From an uncultured Cellvibrionales bacterium (lineage in GTDB: Bacteria > Pseudomonadota > Gammaproteobacteria > Pseudomonadales > Porticoccaceae): 64,000 bases of DNA. The notes beneath the pieces are model-generated. The model was not told the origin of the DNA. It made no database searches and saw only the letters and a program-made list of their open reading frames with translations. The DNA lies in assembly GCA_913031145.1 (NCBI GenBank), contig CAJWCO010000002.1, positions 38,648 through 102,647 on the forward strand. The letters run 5' to 3'. Below, in pieces: positions 10,856-21,440 of this stretch (position 1 is the first letter of the stretch; every line of letters begins with the position of its first letter). The position numbers and the translations under genes were made by a program.

Positions 10856-11778
10856 GCGACCCGCTCCGCAACCCGCATAACAGCGCTGCGCGAGCGAATG
10901 TTAGCGGCGACCTCATCATCTGAAGGCTTTGTGGCAGAGCCTACTCCTACCAACCGAATACCCTTATCATGGTCCGCTATGGGAAGATATTTAGGGATCG
11001 CAATTCCGCGTTGCTGGGTACGAATAAACCGCTTCACACGGCGATCTTCCAGCGAATGAAAACTAATAATAACCAAGCGCCCACCAATCTTGAGAACATC
11101 GATCACCTGATTAAGAAAGCTATCTAAGTCCTCTAACTCTTGATTAATGTGGATTCTAATTGCTTGAAAAGATTTTGTTGCCGGATGGCGGCCGCGTTCC
11201 CACGATGGATGTGCAGCCGCCACAATACCCGCCAAGCGAGTCGTGCTCTCGATCGATGCGATAGCGCGCTCGCGCACGATTGCAGCTGCGATTCGTCGCC
11301 CATAGCGCTCTTCGCCATACCGTTTGATTACCGTCGCAATCTCACTTTCTTGAGCGGTTCTTAGCCACTCAGATGCCGATGGCCCTCGGGTGCTATCCAT
11401 ACGCATATCTAGAGGACCATCGCGCATAAAACTAAATCCTCGTCCGGCGTTTTCTAATTGCGGAGAGGAAACACCTAGATCTAACAAAATGCCTGAAACG
11501 CCACCCGACTGAACACCCATGTCTGAACGACCCACGTTTGCAAATGAATCATGCGTAAAGGTAATTCTTCTGTCATCGACGAAACGGTCACGTCCCGCTG
11601 CAATTGCATCTGGATCTTTATCGATAGCTAGCAACGCGCCGCGGCCCGACAACTTCTGCAAAATAGCCGCCGAATGCCCACCACGCCCGAATGTCCCATC
11701 GATATAAGCACCGTCCGCATCGAGCACAAGGGCGTCGATGGCCTCTCGAAGTAACACTGTGGTATGGTCATTCGTCAT
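10852..11778 (-). CDS. rsmH: 16S rRNA (cytosine(1402)-N(4))-methyltransferase RsmH
   Basis: SAM-dependent methyltransferase (formerly MraW) that modifies C1402 in the decoding centre of 16S rRNA. The N-terminal segment HTTVLLREAIDAL and the SAM-binding GTFGRGGHS are clear, with the C-terminal ISFHSLEDRRVKRF also typical. I prefer the ATG at 11778 (308 aa), preceded by an AGGG ribosome site, over an in-frame TTG at 11793 that would overlap the mraZ stop. It is the second gene of the dcw operon. Confidence 0.96.
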   Translation of the reverse strand: MTNDHTTVLLREAIDALVLDADGAYIDGTFGRGGHSAAILQKLSGRGALLAIDKDPDAIAAGRDRFVDDRRITFTHDSFANVGRSDMGVQSGGVSGILLDLGVSSPQLENAGRGFSFMRDGPLDMRMDSTRGPSASEWLRTAQESEIATVIKRYGEERYGRRIAAAIVRERAIASIESTTRLAGIVAAAHPSWERGRHPATKSFQAIRIHINQELEDLDSFLNQVIDVLKIGGRLVIISFHSLEDRRVKRFIRTQQRGIAIPKYLPIADHDKGIRLVGVGSATKPSDDEVAANIRSRSAVMRVAERVA

Positions 11779-11786
11779 CACACACC

Positions 11787-12254
11787 CTACCAAGATAGAT
11801 TTTTTAGGGCATCGGACATCGTGTCTCGAGCACCCAGCATACTTCGATAATCAGCCTGCGATTTTTCTCGTTCTGCATTCCAATTATCTTCGGACCAAAG
11901 CTCTAATCGCTGCGTGCGACCCACAAGCACAAGCTTTTTATCTAATTGAGCATAATCTCTTAACTCTAAAGGAATCAGCACTCGGCCACTGGCATCCACC
12001 TGCAAATCTTTCGCTTGGCCTACTACGAAACGGCTCAACATTTCACCGAGATCATCGAGCGCAGGCAAAGCTGCGACCTTATCCTCAAACCGCTTCCACT
12101 CTGGCAACGGGGACAACGTCAAACAGGTCGACTTCATATCGACGGTAACAACCAATTCGCCACGACAAATGGTGTCAAGTACAGACCGGTATCGGGTCGG
12201 AATAGCCATTCGACCCTTGGCATCCATATTGATTGGATCACTGCCTCTGAACAC
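11787..12254 (-). CDS. mraZ: Transcriptional regulator MraZ
   Basis: DNA-binding regulator of the dcw operon, built of two SpoVT/AbrB-like half domains; in E. coli it represses its own promoter. The 155-aa protein begins at a GTG (12254), giving MFRGSDPINMDAKGR as in E. coli MFRG..., with an AGGGG ribosome site about seven bases before it. The two signature repeats are DAKGRMAIPTRYR near the N-terminus and DASGRVLIPLELRDYA in the second half. Three MraZ-box repeats lie directly upstream (12290-12314), which fits autoregulation. Confidence 0.96.
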   Translation of the reverse strand: MFRGSDPINMDAKGRMAIPTRYRSVLDTICRGELVVTVDMKSTCLTLSPLPEWKRFEDKVAALPALDDLGEMLSRFVVGQAKDLQVDASGRVLIPLELRDYAQLDKKLVLVGRTQRLELWSEDNWNAEREKSQADYRSMLGARDTMSDALKNLSW

Positions 12255-12289
12255 TTAAACCCCTAAATCGCCTATTTAACGCCTAAATT

Positions 12290-12314
12290 ACCCACAATTA
12301 CCCACTTTTCCCCA
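12290..12314 (-). promoter_or_regulatory. MraZ box array (three direct repeats, 10-bp period)
   Basis: Read on the minus strand there are three repeats starting TGGGG, TGGGT and TGGGT, each beginning exactly 10 bases after the last (TGGGGAAAAG, TGGGTAATTG, TGGGTAATTT). This is the known MraZ operator pattern of TGGGN units with 5-bp AT-rich spacers. A degenerate fourth unit (AGGCGTTAAA) may follow. The array sits just downstream of the predicted transcription start of mraZ, a position suited to repression. Confidence 0.85.
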
Positions 12315-12321
12315 TATATGA

Positions 12322-12350
12322 ACACTATTCATACTAAGATTCAAAGTCAA
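12322..12350 (-). promoter_or_regulatory. Predicted sigma70 promoter of the dcw operon
   Basis: On the minus strand a -35 element TTGACT (12350-12345) and a -10 element TAGTGT (12327-12322) are separated by exactly 17 bases. Transcription would start near 12315, immediately before the MraZ boxes. The -10 matches the consensus poorly; an overlapping TATGAA could serve instead. Confidence 0.6.
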
Positions 12351-12389
12351 GCACTGCGGTGAGGCAAAAAAGGCAATAAAATCAGCGTG

Positions 12390-12415
12390 TTCAGACATTA
12401 CTGTCTGAATTTTTT
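12390..12415 (+). terminator. Perfect 8-bp hairpin followed by six T; terminator-like or operator
   Basis: TTCAGACA (12390-12397) and TGTCTGAA (12402-12409) form a perfect inverted repeat around a TTAC loop, followed on the plus strand by TTTTTT. It looks like an intrinsic terminator for plus-strand transcription, yet no plus-strand gene lies to its left. It could instead be a dyad operator near the mraZ promoter, 40 bases upstream of its -35 element. Confidence 0.4.
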
Positions 12416-12631
12416 AGGTATGCTCTGGGGCGGTAAAGAATTAACGGTGGAAAACATGCAACTGCGGAAACTACTTAATGTTAATTATAGGTGCAAGCCT
12501 CGCTTAGAGGCTTTTGCTATAAAAAATATTTTTTTATTATTAACCAGCTGATTGCACTCAGAACGCAGCGCAACTATTTGCTAAAAAAAAGCACAACATC
12601 CAGAACCGTCAGAGACGCGTCCTTCAAAAAA
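12416..12631. other. Intergenic region between mraZ promoter and rnpB
   Basis: No convincing gene. A second hairpin, AAGCCTC (12495-12501) / GAGGCTT (12507-12513) with loop GCTTA, is followed by a short T run on the plus strand and is preceded by a possible 32-codon reading frame from the ATG at 12456 with a GGTGG site; neither is strong enough to call. Two poly-A stretches near 12580 and 12626 read as T runs on the minus strand behind rnpB. Confidence 0.4.
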
Positions 12632-13014
<383 letters not shown>

Positions 13015-13076
13015 AAGCTAAAGAGTAACACAAACGTGACGTCAGTAGTGATCATTACGCTTGTAAAAACGACGCA

Positions 13077-13337
13077 TCAGTTTTTAAGCGGGTGTGTGTC
13101 AGGAAGCTGTTTATGCACCCACAATGCCAATTTATGGCGCATATTTGGGTCACTAATTTGGTCTTTCGCGAGCGGCTGAATCAGTTTGTCCTCCACCAGA
13201 ACACGATATAGAAATTCAACTTTAAGTTTAGCGCTATCATGGCTTTCGAGTTCTCCATAACCGCGTTTGCTAGCATAAACAGCCCCGATTTGTAGGGCTT
13301 TTTTCATCAGTTGAGCTTCATTCAGCAATTTAACCAT
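13077..13337 (-). CDS. Small DUF5062-type protein, function unknown
   Basis: Predicted 86-aa soluble, basic protein (MVKLLNEAQLMKKALQIGA...) with no membrane segment or cysteine. Length and the segment ALQIGAVYASKRGYGEL resemble the DUF5062 family of gammaproteobacteria, recalled from memory; the function is not known. The ATG at 13337 has a good GAGGAAA site nine bases upstream, whereas the frame open to 13406 would run into purL. It lies behind purL on the same strand, in the last 27 bases of which the ribosome site falls, and upstream of rnpB. Confidence 0.7.
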   Translation of the reverse strand: MVKLLNEAQLMKKALQIGAVYASKRGYGELESHDSAKLKVEFLYRVLVEDKLIQPLAKDQISDPNMRHKLALWVHKQLPDTHPLKN

Positions 13338-13363
13338 CGTTAGGCTTTCCTCATTTCTAGCGC

Positions 13364-16300
13364 TTAAGAAACAAAATTGCGCGCATTCCTGAACACTCGC
13401 ATCCACGCACTATCCTCTCCCCAGCCTTCGGGGTGCCAAGAGTTTGTGACCGTTCTAAAAACCCGCTCTGGATGCGGCATCATCAGTGTTACGCGCCCGT
13501 CCCGACTACAAATACCCGTGATTCCGTCGGGCGAGCCATTAGGGTTCGCAGGATAGTCGATCGCGGTACGTAAGTGATTATCGATAAAACGCATACCCAC
13601 CAAACCCGCAGCTTCTAATTGAGTTTGCACTTGCATGCTAGCAAATTCTACGCGCCCTTCACCATGAGAGACTGCTATGGGCATGTGGGAACCATGCATA
13701 TCGCGTAATAATACTGACGGACTCGATTCGATGCGAACCAACGAAAATCGTGCTTCAAACTGCTCAGAGAAATTACGGACAAAGTAGGGCCAGAGCTCCG
13801 CACCGGGGATTAAATCACGCAAATATGAAAGCATTTGACAGCCGTTGCACACCCCCAACGAAAAGGTTTCAGGTCGCTCGAAAAACTGCGCAAATTGGTC
13901 CCGTGCGCGCGAATTAAATAATATCGTTTTCGCCCAACCTTGCCCGGCACCGAGAACATCTCCATAAGAAAAACCGCCGCATGCGGCCAACCCGACAAAA
14001 TCTGTTAACTGCATTCGACCCGAAAGTAAGTCGCTCATGTGCACATCAACCGCAGAGAATTGTGCTCGATCAAACGCCGCCGCCATTTCTACCTGACTGT
14101 TCACGCCTTGTTCGCGCATAATCGCAATTCTCGGCTTAGCCCCCGTAAGAATCGCTGGAGCCGACACTTTGGCACTTAGCTCATAGGTAAGATGGACCGA
14201 CAGACCCGGATCATCAGCGCGCAACGCGGCAAATTCAAGTGCCGCACAATCACTGTTATCACGCAAAGCAGCCATTCGATAAGACGTCTCACTCCATAAT
14301 TGGTGCAGCTCACCCAGCCGTCGGGAAAATAGTTCAACGCCCGCTTGCTGGATCCGGATCACCGGTTCTGCTGCCAGACGCCCAATAACACAAGCGTGAA
14401 CTCCAACACCCGCAAATCGCTCTACAATGGTATCAGTGCGATCGGCCCGCACCTGAATGACAGCCCCTAATTCTTCATTAAACAAAGCCGCGATGACATC
14501 GCGACCCAATGGATCAACATCAATGTTCAATCCGGTATGACCCGCAAACGCCATCTCTACCAACGTGGCCGCTAAACCCCCATCGGAGCGATCGTGATAG
14601 GCGAGAATCTCATGGTCCTCGCTCAGCGCCTGAAGCGTATCGAAAAATCCCACAACAGACGCAGGGTCGTCAACATCGGGGGTCTCATCACCCATTTGCA
14701 AGTTGACTTGAGCAAGAATCGACCCCCCCAGTCGATTGGCTCCTGCACCTAAATCGAGAAGCACCAAGCATGTTTCGCCAAGGTCGGTCCGCAACTGCGG
14801 CGTCAGCGTTTTACGTACGTCGAGTACCGGGCTAAATGCGCTAACGACCAGCGACAAAGGCGCTGTCACGGTTTTTTCGTCATCACCATCTCGCCATGAC
14901 GTGCGCATGGACATAGAGTCCTTGCCGACCGGCACACTAATGCCCAGCGCCGGGCACAATTGCATACCGACCGCCTCAACTGTGCGGTATAATTTTGCTT
15001 CTTCCCCTGTATCACCCGCAGCACACATCCAATTCGCCGACAAACGGACATCACCTAATCGGCCAATCCGAGCGGCGGCTATATTGGTGATTGCCTCGCC
15101 AATCGCCATACGTCCCGAGGCCGGAGCATTTAGCAGGGCCAATGGCGTGCGTTCACCCATCGACATCGCCTCTCCAACATAACTATCGTAAGTTACCGTC
15201 GTCACCGCACAGTCTGCCGTCGGCACCTGCCAAGGCCCGACCATTTGATCGCGCGCCACCATACCGCCCACGGAACGGTCGCCAATAGTAATCAAAAACT
15301 TTTTGCTGGCCACGGTTGGATGACGGAGAACACTGCCGAGACATCTTTCCAAGTTGCGATCAACCAACTCAAGCGGCACTGCGGTACCGACCGTTGTCTT
15401 GGCCGTGCGGTGCATTTTAGGAGGCTTACCAAAAAGAACCGACATTGGGAGATTCACGGGGCTATCGCCAAAATGATCGTCGTCCAACTGAATACGCTTC
15501 TCGTTTGTCGCGCTCCCCACAACCGCAAACGGACATCGCTCACGCTCGCAAATGGCTTCGAAAACGTGCAAATCACAAGGGGCGATCGCCAGTACATAAC
15601 GTTCCTGCGCCTCATTACACCAAATCTCAAGCGGCGACATGCCAGGCTCATCGTTAGGCACGCGTCGCAATTCAAATTGTCCACCCGTACCACCGTCTTT
15701 CACCAATTCTGGAAGCGCATTCGATAGCCCTCCCGCTCCAACATCATGGATAAACGCGATAGGGTTGCCAGAGCCCCGTTGCCAGCATTGATCGATGACC
15801 TCCTGACAACGTCGTTCTATTTCCGGATTCTGCCGTTGCACCGACGCAAAGTCTAAATCTTCCAGACTACTTCCCGAGGTCATAGACGACGCAGCACCAC
15901 CACCCAGGCCGATCAGCATCGCCGGACCTCCGAGCACCACTAGGTGCGCCCCAGGTTGGAAAGACGGCTTATCAATATGCTCCTCCCGAATATTGCCATA
16001 CCCGCCTGCAATCATTATCGGTTTATGGTAACCCCGGCGCTGACCCTCAAAATCCATTTCAAAAACTCTGAAATACCCACAGAGATTAGGTCTACCAAAC
16101 TCATTATTAAATGCGGCACCGCCAATCGGCCCCTCAAGCATGATGTCCAGCGCAGACACTATTCGCTCCGGCTTGCCGTAGTCACGCTCCCACACTTGCG
16201 AGTGCTTGGGAATATGCAAATTTGACACGCTAAAACCAACTAAACCGACTTTTGGCTTGGAACCGCGACCGACCGCACCCTCGTCACGTATTTCACCACC

Positions 16301-17236
16301 CGAACCGGTACCCGCCCCAGCATATGGCGCAATGGCGGTCGGGTGGTTGTGGGTCTCCACTTTCATGAGCAAATGCACCGGTTCCTCGGTATAGCCGTAT
16401 TCCTTGGTTTCGGGGTCGGGGAAAAAACGCCCTCCTCGCGAGCCGCAAATGACGGCCGCGTTGTCAGAATACGCGGACAGTACGCCTTCACCATGTTCGC
16501 GATACGTATTGCGGATCATGTCAAAAAGGCTATGCTCCTGTGCCGCGCCATCGAGGGTCCAACTCGCATTAAATATTTTGTGCCTGCAATGCTCTGAATT
16601 AGCCTGCGCGAACATCATCAATTCGGCATCAGTCGGATTTCTGTGCAATTGAATGAACGCGGCCAGTAAATAGTCCACCTCATCATCAGCCAATGCCAAG
16701 CCTAGCTCAATATTGGCGTTCTCGAGCGCCTGTCTTCCCAAGCCCAACAGGTCAACGGAGGCAGACCGAGCGGGTTCGCGGTGAAGGAACAACGTGGCCG
16801 CAGACGCCTCATCAAAAATGACCGTCTCAACCATTTTGTCATGCAAAACTGCAGCAATTTGCACTTGCTGCTGACGACCTATCGCACCCTGAACATCGAT
16901 GTAGTAAGCGATACCTCGCTCAATACGACGAACCTGATCAAGTCCGCAGTTATGTGCGATGTCAGTTGCTTTACTTGACCAAGGCGAGATCGTTCCGAAT
17001 CGTGGGATCACCAGAAAAAGTTGCCCTTGAGGATCATCCATGCCACCCTGCGGACCATAATCTAAGAGGGATTTAAGGACCTCTGTGTGTCCATTCGTCA
17101 GTGGCTCCGCAATATCAGCAAAGTGTATGTAACGCGCCTCGACGGAGGCCACTGTGGGTTGCGTAACCTGGAGTTTCGACAACAACTTCTTCCGCATGAA
17201 GGTCGAAAGACACGGTCTGCCTTGGAGGGTAATCAT
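13364..17236 (-). CDS. purL: Phosphoribosylformylglycinamidine synthase PurL (large, fused type)
   Basis: Fourth step of purine synthesis: FGAR plus glutamine and ATP give FGAM. The 1290-aa protein is the single-chain proteobacterial form, close to the 1295 aa of E. coli. It contains an N-terminal PurS-like domain, two AIRS-type ATP-binding halves (ANSEHCRHK near residue 210, [23 protein letters not shown]) and a C-terminal class I glutamine amidotransferase with the nucleophile in [10 protein letters not shown] and the His/Glu pair in [10 protein letters not shown]. Divergent from mltF, as in E. coli. Confidence 0.98.
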   Translation of the reverse strand: MITLQGRPCLSTFMRKKLLSKLQVTQPTVASVEARYIHFADIAEPLTNGHTEVLKSLLDYGPQGGMDDPQGQLFLVIPRFGTISPWSSKATDIAHNCGLDQVRRIERGIAYYIDVQGAIGRQQQVQIAAVLHDKMVETVIFDEASAATLFLHREPARSASVDLLGLGRQALENANIELGLALADDEVDYLLAAFIQLHRNPTDAELMMFAQANSEHCRHKIFNASWTLDGAAQEHSLFDMIRNTYREHGEGVLSAYSDNAAVICGSRGGRFFPDPETKEYGYTEEPVHLLMKVETHNHPTAIAPYAGAGTGSGGEIRDEGAVGRGSKPKVGLVGFSVSNLHIPKHSQVWERDYGKPERIVSALDIMLEGPIGGAAFNNEFGRPNLCGYFRVFEMDFEGQRRGYHKPIMIAGGYGNIREEHIDKPSFQPGAHLVVLGGPAMLIGLGGGAASSMTSGSSLEDLDFASVQRQNPEIERRCQEVIDQCWQRGSGNPIAFIHDVGAGGLSNALPELVKDGGTGGQFELRRVPNDEPGMSPLEIWCNEAQERYVLAIAPCDLHVFEAICERERCPFAVVGSATNEKRIQLDDDHFGDSPVNLPMSVLFGKPPKMHRTAKTTVGTAVPLELVDRNLERCLGSVLRHPTVASKKFLITIGDRSVGGMVARDQMVGPWQVPTADCAVTTVTYDSYVGEAMSMGERTPLALLNAPASGRMAIGEAITNIAAARIGRLGDVRLSANWMCAAGDTGEEAKLYRTVEAVGMQLCPALGISVPVGKDSMSMRTSWRDGDDEKTVTAPLSLVVSAFSPVLDVRKTLTPQLRTDLGETCLVLLDLGAGANRLGGSILAQVNLQMGDETPDVDDPASVVGFFDTLQALSEDHEILAYHDRSDGGLAATLVEMAFAGHTGLNIDVDPLGRDVIAALFNEELGAVIQVRADRTDTIVERFAGVGVHACVIGRLAAEPVIRIQQAGVELFSRRLGELHQLWSETSYRMAALRDNSDCAALEFAALRADDPGLSVHLTYELSAKVSAPAILTGAKPRIAIMREQGVNSQVEMAAAFDRAQFSAVDVHMSDLLSGRMQLTDFVGLAACGGFSYGDVLGAGQGWAKTILFNSRARDQFAQFFERPETFSLGVCNGCQMLSYLRDLIPGAELWPYFVRNFSEQFEARFSLVRIESSPSVLLRDMHGSHMPIAVSHGEGRVEFASMQVQTQLEAAGLVGMRFIDNHLRTAIDYPANPNGSPDGITGICSRDGRVTLMMPHPERVFRTVTNSWHPEGWGEDSAWMRVFRNARNFVS

Positions 17237-17396
17237 TCGCTAGAAACTCTCAAACATTGTCAAAGGAGAGACGCAGTTTAGCGGAAAAATGCTGTTGAGA
17301 CAGATTCAATTTAACCTGATTATAGAGGTCACAAAGAATTAACGATAAGCCCACCAAAACAAGGGTTCAGTCACTGCTGGAGAGCCAGAAAAAGTA

Positions 17397-18836
17397 ATGA
17401 TTAGAACGCTGACATTAAGCGCCCAGTTGCGCCAGCTAGCTTTGGCGTTGCCGCTTATTGTGCTGACGCTCGGTCTTAGCGGCAGTGATCGCATCAATCA
17501 GCTTGAGCGCGTGCTAAAACGAGGAGCGCTCATTATGCTAACCACTGAAAGCCCGACCACCTACTACCGAGATGGACGCGGTGAAAACGGTTTCGAATAT
17601 CTGCTTGTAAAAGCGTTTGCTGACCACCTCGGCGTTAAATTACGTATTGCCTCACAGCCCAGTCTGCATCAACTGCTATTGTCTGTTGGCAGTGTCAAAG
17701 GGGATTTTGCCGCAGCCAACCTGACGCAGACCGCTCTGCGACAGCGCGCCGTCAAGTTTTCAGTGCCTTACTATCACATGACGCAGCAATTACTGTTTCG
17801 CAGTGGTCATCAACGTCCGACTGATTTAAACAACCTTGACGGAACCCTCGTCGTGACCCGTCACTCCTCGCACAGCGAGCGCCTGGAGCAACTTAAGAAC
17901 GGCAATCCACGACTACAGTGGCAGGAAATAGACCATGCCAGCATGAGCGATCTGATCAAAATGGTACATCGAGGAGACATCGACTATACCGTGGTAGACT
18001 CGCTTGCCTATAAGGTAAGTCGTCATATTAACCAGCGCGCGCGCCCGGGCATCGTGATCTCAGAACCACAGCCTGTGGCATGGGCATTTGCAAATTTTGG
18101 CGATGACAGCCTGTTAGAGGCTGCAAATGCATTTTTAACCGATTTTACTACCCGTGGTGAGCTTGAGAAACTTACCGATGAAATGTTCCGACAATCGCAT
18201 TATTTTTCAGTCGCCAACTCAGCCTTATTAGGTCGCATGGTCAAAACGCGACTCCCCAAATATCGCCAATTGTTCGAACACGCAGCAAAACTCAACAACT
18301 TTGACTGGCACCTCCTTGCCGCAGTAAGTTATCAGGAATCCCACTGGCAACCACAAGCTCGGTCGCCTACAGGTGTGCGCGGTTTAATGATGCTGACCCA
18401 AGCCACCGCGCGCGAAATGGGCGTTGATGATCGAATCGACCCAAAGCAAAGTATCCTTGGCGGCTCAAGATATCTGGCTAAATTAAGAGCGCGTCTGCCC
18501 AGTCGAATCGCAGAACCCGATCGAACATGGCTTACACTAGCGGCCTACAACGTGGGCTATGCCCATGTTGAAGACGCGCGAATCCTTGCAGATCGACAAG
18601 GCAAAAACCCTGACGTTTGGCAAAATGTGCGCGAAGAGTTTCCGCGATTGAGTGAAAAAGCTGTTTATCAAACATTAAAATACGGTTATGCCCGCGGAAA
18701 CGAAGCCGTGCGTTACGTCGATAATATCCAGTATTATTTAAGTTACCTGCACCTGTACACGATCTCCCAACCCAAATTGGACGGCAAAGACACAGAGCCC
18801 TCTGATCAACCCATGCCCGCACCGGCATCCTTATAG
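17397..18836 (+). CDS. mltF: Membrane-bound lytic murein transglycosylase F
   Basis: Peptidoglycan-cleaving enzyme that makes 1,6-anhydromuropeptides, acting at the outer membrane or periplasm. The 479-aa product starts with a hydrophobic export segment (residues 8-28), followed by a substrate-binding-protein-like domain (about 35-270) and a C-terminal SLT lysozyme-like domain. The catalytic glutamate is Glu314 in YQESHW, with GVRGLMMLT and the later AAYNVGYAHV typical of the family. It lies between purL and tadA exactly as in E. coli. No lipobox is visible at the signal segment. Confidence 0.94.
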   Translation: MIRTLTLSAQLRQLALALPLIVLTLGLSGSDRINQLERVLKRGALIMLTTESPTTYYRDGRGENGFEYLLVKAFADHLGVKLRIASQPSLHQLLLSVGSVKGDFAAANLTQTALRQRAVKFSVPYYHMTQQLLFRSGHQRPTDLNNLDGTLVVTRHSSHSERLEQLKNGNPRLQWQEIDHASMSDLIKMVHRGDIDYTVVDSLAYKVSRHINQRARPGIVISEPQPVAWAFANFGDDSLLEAANAFLTDFTTRGELEKLTDEMFRQSHYFSVANSALLGRMVKTRLPKYRQLFEHAAKLNNFDWHLLAAVSYQESHWQPQARSPTGVRGLMMLTQATAREMGVDDRIDPKQSILGGSRYLAKLRARLPSRIAEPDRTWLTLAAYNVGYAHVEDARILADRQGKNPDVWQNVREEFPRLSEKAVYQTLKYGYARGNEAVRYVDNIQYYLSYLHLYTISQPKLDGKDTEPSDQPMPAPASL

Positions 18837-18866
18837 GAGACATTCACTAAAGCGTCCTGGCAACAA

Positions 18867-19346
18867 TTATCCACCCCGCTTTTCTCGAAAAAAACGCTGC
18901 ATCAATGCTCCACAATCAGCTGCGAGAACACCCCCTCGCCATTCGATCGTATGATTGAAATGGCTTTTCTCTAGCAATTTCAAATGGCTCTGAACAGCAC
19001 CTGCGCGGGGCTCCGCCGCCCCAAAGACCAGTCGTTTTATTCGCGCATGCAACAACGCACCAACACACATCACGCACGGCTCAATCGTTACGTATAATTC
19101 ACAATCCACCAATCGGTAATTATTCAAAAGCTGTCCTGCCTTGCGCAGAGCAACCAACTCCGCATGCGCAGTGGGATCACAGGCGCCGAGCGGCTGATTA
19201 TGTCCGTCGGCAATGATCTCGCCATTTTTCGTCAACACCGCGCCCACGGGCACTTCTCCCAAACACATGGCTCGTTCGGCCAAGACGAGCGCATCGCGCA
19301 TAAACATCTCGTCTAAAGCCTCAGTGGGCGGGTCAATTTTGCGCAT
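18867..19346 (-). CDS. tadA: tRNA-specific adenosine deaminase TadA
   Basis: Converts A34 to inosine in the anticodon of tRNA-Arg(ACG). The 159-aa protein has the zinc and proton-shuttle motif HAE (His61, Glu63) and the PCxxC pair (Cys91, Cys94) of the cytidine deaminase fold, plus FGAAEPRAGAV. It converges on mltF and its start lies upstream of, and divergent from, epmB. Confidence 0.96.
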   Translation of the reverse strand: MRKIDPPTEALDEMFMRDALVLAERAMCLGEVPVGAVLTKNGEIIADGHNQPLGACDPTAHAELVALRKAGQLLNNYRLVDCELYVTIEPCVMCVGALLHARIKRLVFGAAEPRAGAVQSHLKLLEKSHFNHTIEWRGGVLAADCGALMQRFFREKRGG

Positions 19347-19395
19347 ACGATTATCTCCAAAAGTTGAAATAAACTATACTGTGTTATCGAATAGT

Positions 19396-20421
19396 ATGGC
19401 AGTCGTACAGATGTTGGATCAAACTCAAATTATTGAAGTCCCAACAGATTGGAAAACCGAACTCCGCGAATCCGTGACCTCAGCCAGCGAATTATTGACG
19501 TCTTTACAACTTGACCCGGCGCTTCTGAGTGACGCACAGCAGGCTGCGTTGCAGTTCCCACTGCAAGTCCCAAAACCCTACGTGTCTCGTATTCAACGCG
19601 GTAACCCGAGGGACCCGTTACTCATACAGGTCATGCCAACTGCACAAGAACTTAACGAAGTCGAGGGATATACCGCCGACCCCCTCAAAGAAGGCGCACA
19701 GTCGCCGCAAAATGGCATCATTCATAAGTACCGCAACCGCCTCCTGTTAATTGTGAGTCCTGCATGTGCGATCAATTGCCGATACTGCTTTCGGCGGAAT
19801 TTCCCTTACCAGCAACATCGCCAAAATCGCGCGCAATGGCAGTCTGCGCTTAATTACATCCGCCAGCACAGTGAACTTAACGAAGTTATCTTCAGTGGCG
19901 GAGATCCATTACTTGCAAACGACAAATTTCTTCATTGGCTGTCAACACAGATTTCTGAAATCGCGCATATTAAAAGACTTAGAATACATACTCGTCTGCC
20001 GATCGTGATTCCCTCACGGATTGACCATCACTTGCTTAATTGGATGACTGGATCACGCTTAAAACCGGTGATAGTCATGCATATTAATCACGCGAACGAA
20101 ATTGATTCTGACGTCGAGGCCGGAATAAATCGCCTCTCTGATCAGGGAGTCAAAATTTTCAATCAATCAGTCTTACTTAAAGGCGTAAACAATTCTGCGA
20201 AGGATCTCATCGCTCTGAGTGAACGGCTCTATGATTGTGGAATCAATCCCTACTATCTGCACCTGCTGGATCCCGTAGCGGGGGCAAGCCACTTCAATGT
20301 CGACAAAAAAGAAGCGACTCTAATCTATATGGAAATGCAGGCGGCTCTACCGGGATTTTTGTTGCCAAAGCTAGTCAGAGAAATTCCAGGACAACCCGCC
20401 AAGACCCTTGTTACTAAGTAA
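19396..20421 (+). CDS. epmB: EF-P (R)-beta-lysylation radical SAM protein EpmB
   Basis: Lysine 2,3-aminomutase homologue that makes (R)-beta-lysine for modification of translation factor EF-P. With the ATG at 19396 the product is 341 aa, matching E. coli EpmB (342). The radical SAM cysteines are Cys124, Cys128 and Cys131 in CAINCRYC, followed by the family segment FRRNFPYQQ, FSGGDPL and RIHTRLPIVIP. The start is not fixed by a good ribosome site; a second ATG at 19411 is possible. Neither efp nor epmA is in this window, although epmB is often beside efp. Confidence 0.93.
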   Translation: MAVVQMLDQTQIIEVPTDWKTELRESVTSASELLTSLQLDPALLSDAQQAALQFPLQVPKPYVSRIQRGNPRDPLLIQVMPTAQELNEVEGYTADPLKEGAQSPQNGIIHKYRNRLLLIVSPACAINCRYCFRRNFPYQQHRQNRAQWQSALNYIRQHSELNEVIFSGGDPLLANDKFLHWLSTQISEIAHIKRLRIHTRLPIVIPSRIDHHLLNWMTGSRLKPVIVMHINHANEIDSDVEAGINRLSDQGVKIFNQSVLLKGVNNSAKDLIALSERLYDCGINPYYLHLLDPVAGASHFNVDKKEATLIYMEMQAALPGFLLPKLVREIPGQPAKTLVTK

Positions 20422-20473
20422 CCGTGTGCGTGCCGTAAAAACGAAGCCTAAGTCTGACGGAGGCGCATCGCTA

Positions 20474-21301
20474 TCACCTATCAAAACTGTTCTGCAACTC
20501 AATTAATGGCTGAATATTGATGGTCCAAAAACCCGTAAAGGGATTGTCGAGATCAGAAATAATGACATACAAAAGGTGCACACAGGCCGTCACTGCCGCA
20601 GCCATAAAGCATTGAATCCAAACGACTGCAGTGGCGTTAATGACAAAAGACGCAACCAAAACCGCCGACATAAAAGCCACCAAATGCTTAAGTTGTGGCG
20701 GCAAACTATGATTCACAATACTGATGCGTTGCGTGCGCAATGTGGTAATGCTGGATAACTCACTGATTAAGAAATGAAGTGCCGAGCGATCACTTTCATT
20801 CGCTATGTCTAAGTCATTTACGGCGTGCATGATATCGTAAAGCTCTTTCGACGTATCCGAGTTCAGTACCGCACGATCATCATTCATGTCATGCCATTCA
20901 ACAGTCGCGACCGACTGGACATACTCCTGCAACTCGCGGTAGACATTTTTCTTTTTTTCGACTTGACCATCCATATAAATAAGAAAGTCGCGGACATCGC
21001 CAATCGCATTTAACTCAGCCTCTATCACTTCCGCCAATTTATTAAACCGATTAAGCACTTCTACCAATAAAAACCCAGAAACAATGGCATAAATCATACC
21101 AAAAACTGAATAAAATTCTTCCCAAGGTGCATTATCACCAGACACATCTGCCGTCACGCCCGTTTTGGCAAACCATAGCGTTAACAGCACTGTCCCGCCC
21201 GTTGATGCGATTAACGGGAAAAGCGTATTAAAGAGTGGGTAGCGCGACGATGTCTCAGATGTAAGGGGCATGCCAAATATTGTCGTTTTACCTTCATTCA
21301 T
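20474..21301 (-). CDS. DUF4239-type membrane protein, function unknown
   Basis: A 275-aa inner-membrane protein with four predicted helices arranged in two pairs (about residues 26-46 and 63-83, then 208-228 and 230-252), separated by a soluble helical domain of about 120 residues. The motif DLDNPFTGFW near the end and the two-pair topology resemble DUF4239, a family distantly related to bestrophin-like channels by fold prediction; this is from memory. It is a single gene converging on epmB. Function is not established. Confidence 0.65.
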   Translation of the reverse strand: MNEGKTTIFGMPLTSETSSRYPLFNTLFPLIASTGGTVLLTLWFAKTGVTADVSGDNAPWEEFYSVFGMIYAIVSGFLLVEVLNRFNKLAEVIEAELNAIGDVRDFLIYMDGQVEKKKNVYRELQEYVQSVATVEWHDMNDDRAVLNSDTSKELYDIMHAVNDLDIANESDRSALHFLISELSSITTLRTQRISIVNHSLPPQLKHLVAFMSAVLVASFVINATAVVWIQCFMAAAVTACVHLLYVIISDLDNPFTGFWTINIQPLIELQNSFDR

Positions 21302-21440
21302 GGAGTATTTCTCTAATCACTGGGGCGGCGTTTCTGCATTAGCTGAACAGTGCTGACATTCGACTGTCCAATACGCTGAGCCTTTTTATTTCATAAATAT
21401 GTCAGATGCTAGGCTTCTATTTTAACACAGTAAAACTTCG

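Noticed and set aside
14736..15727. Overlapping plus-strand frames of 148 and 160 codons
   Set aside because: They are shadows of purL, which is conserved across its full length on the other strand.
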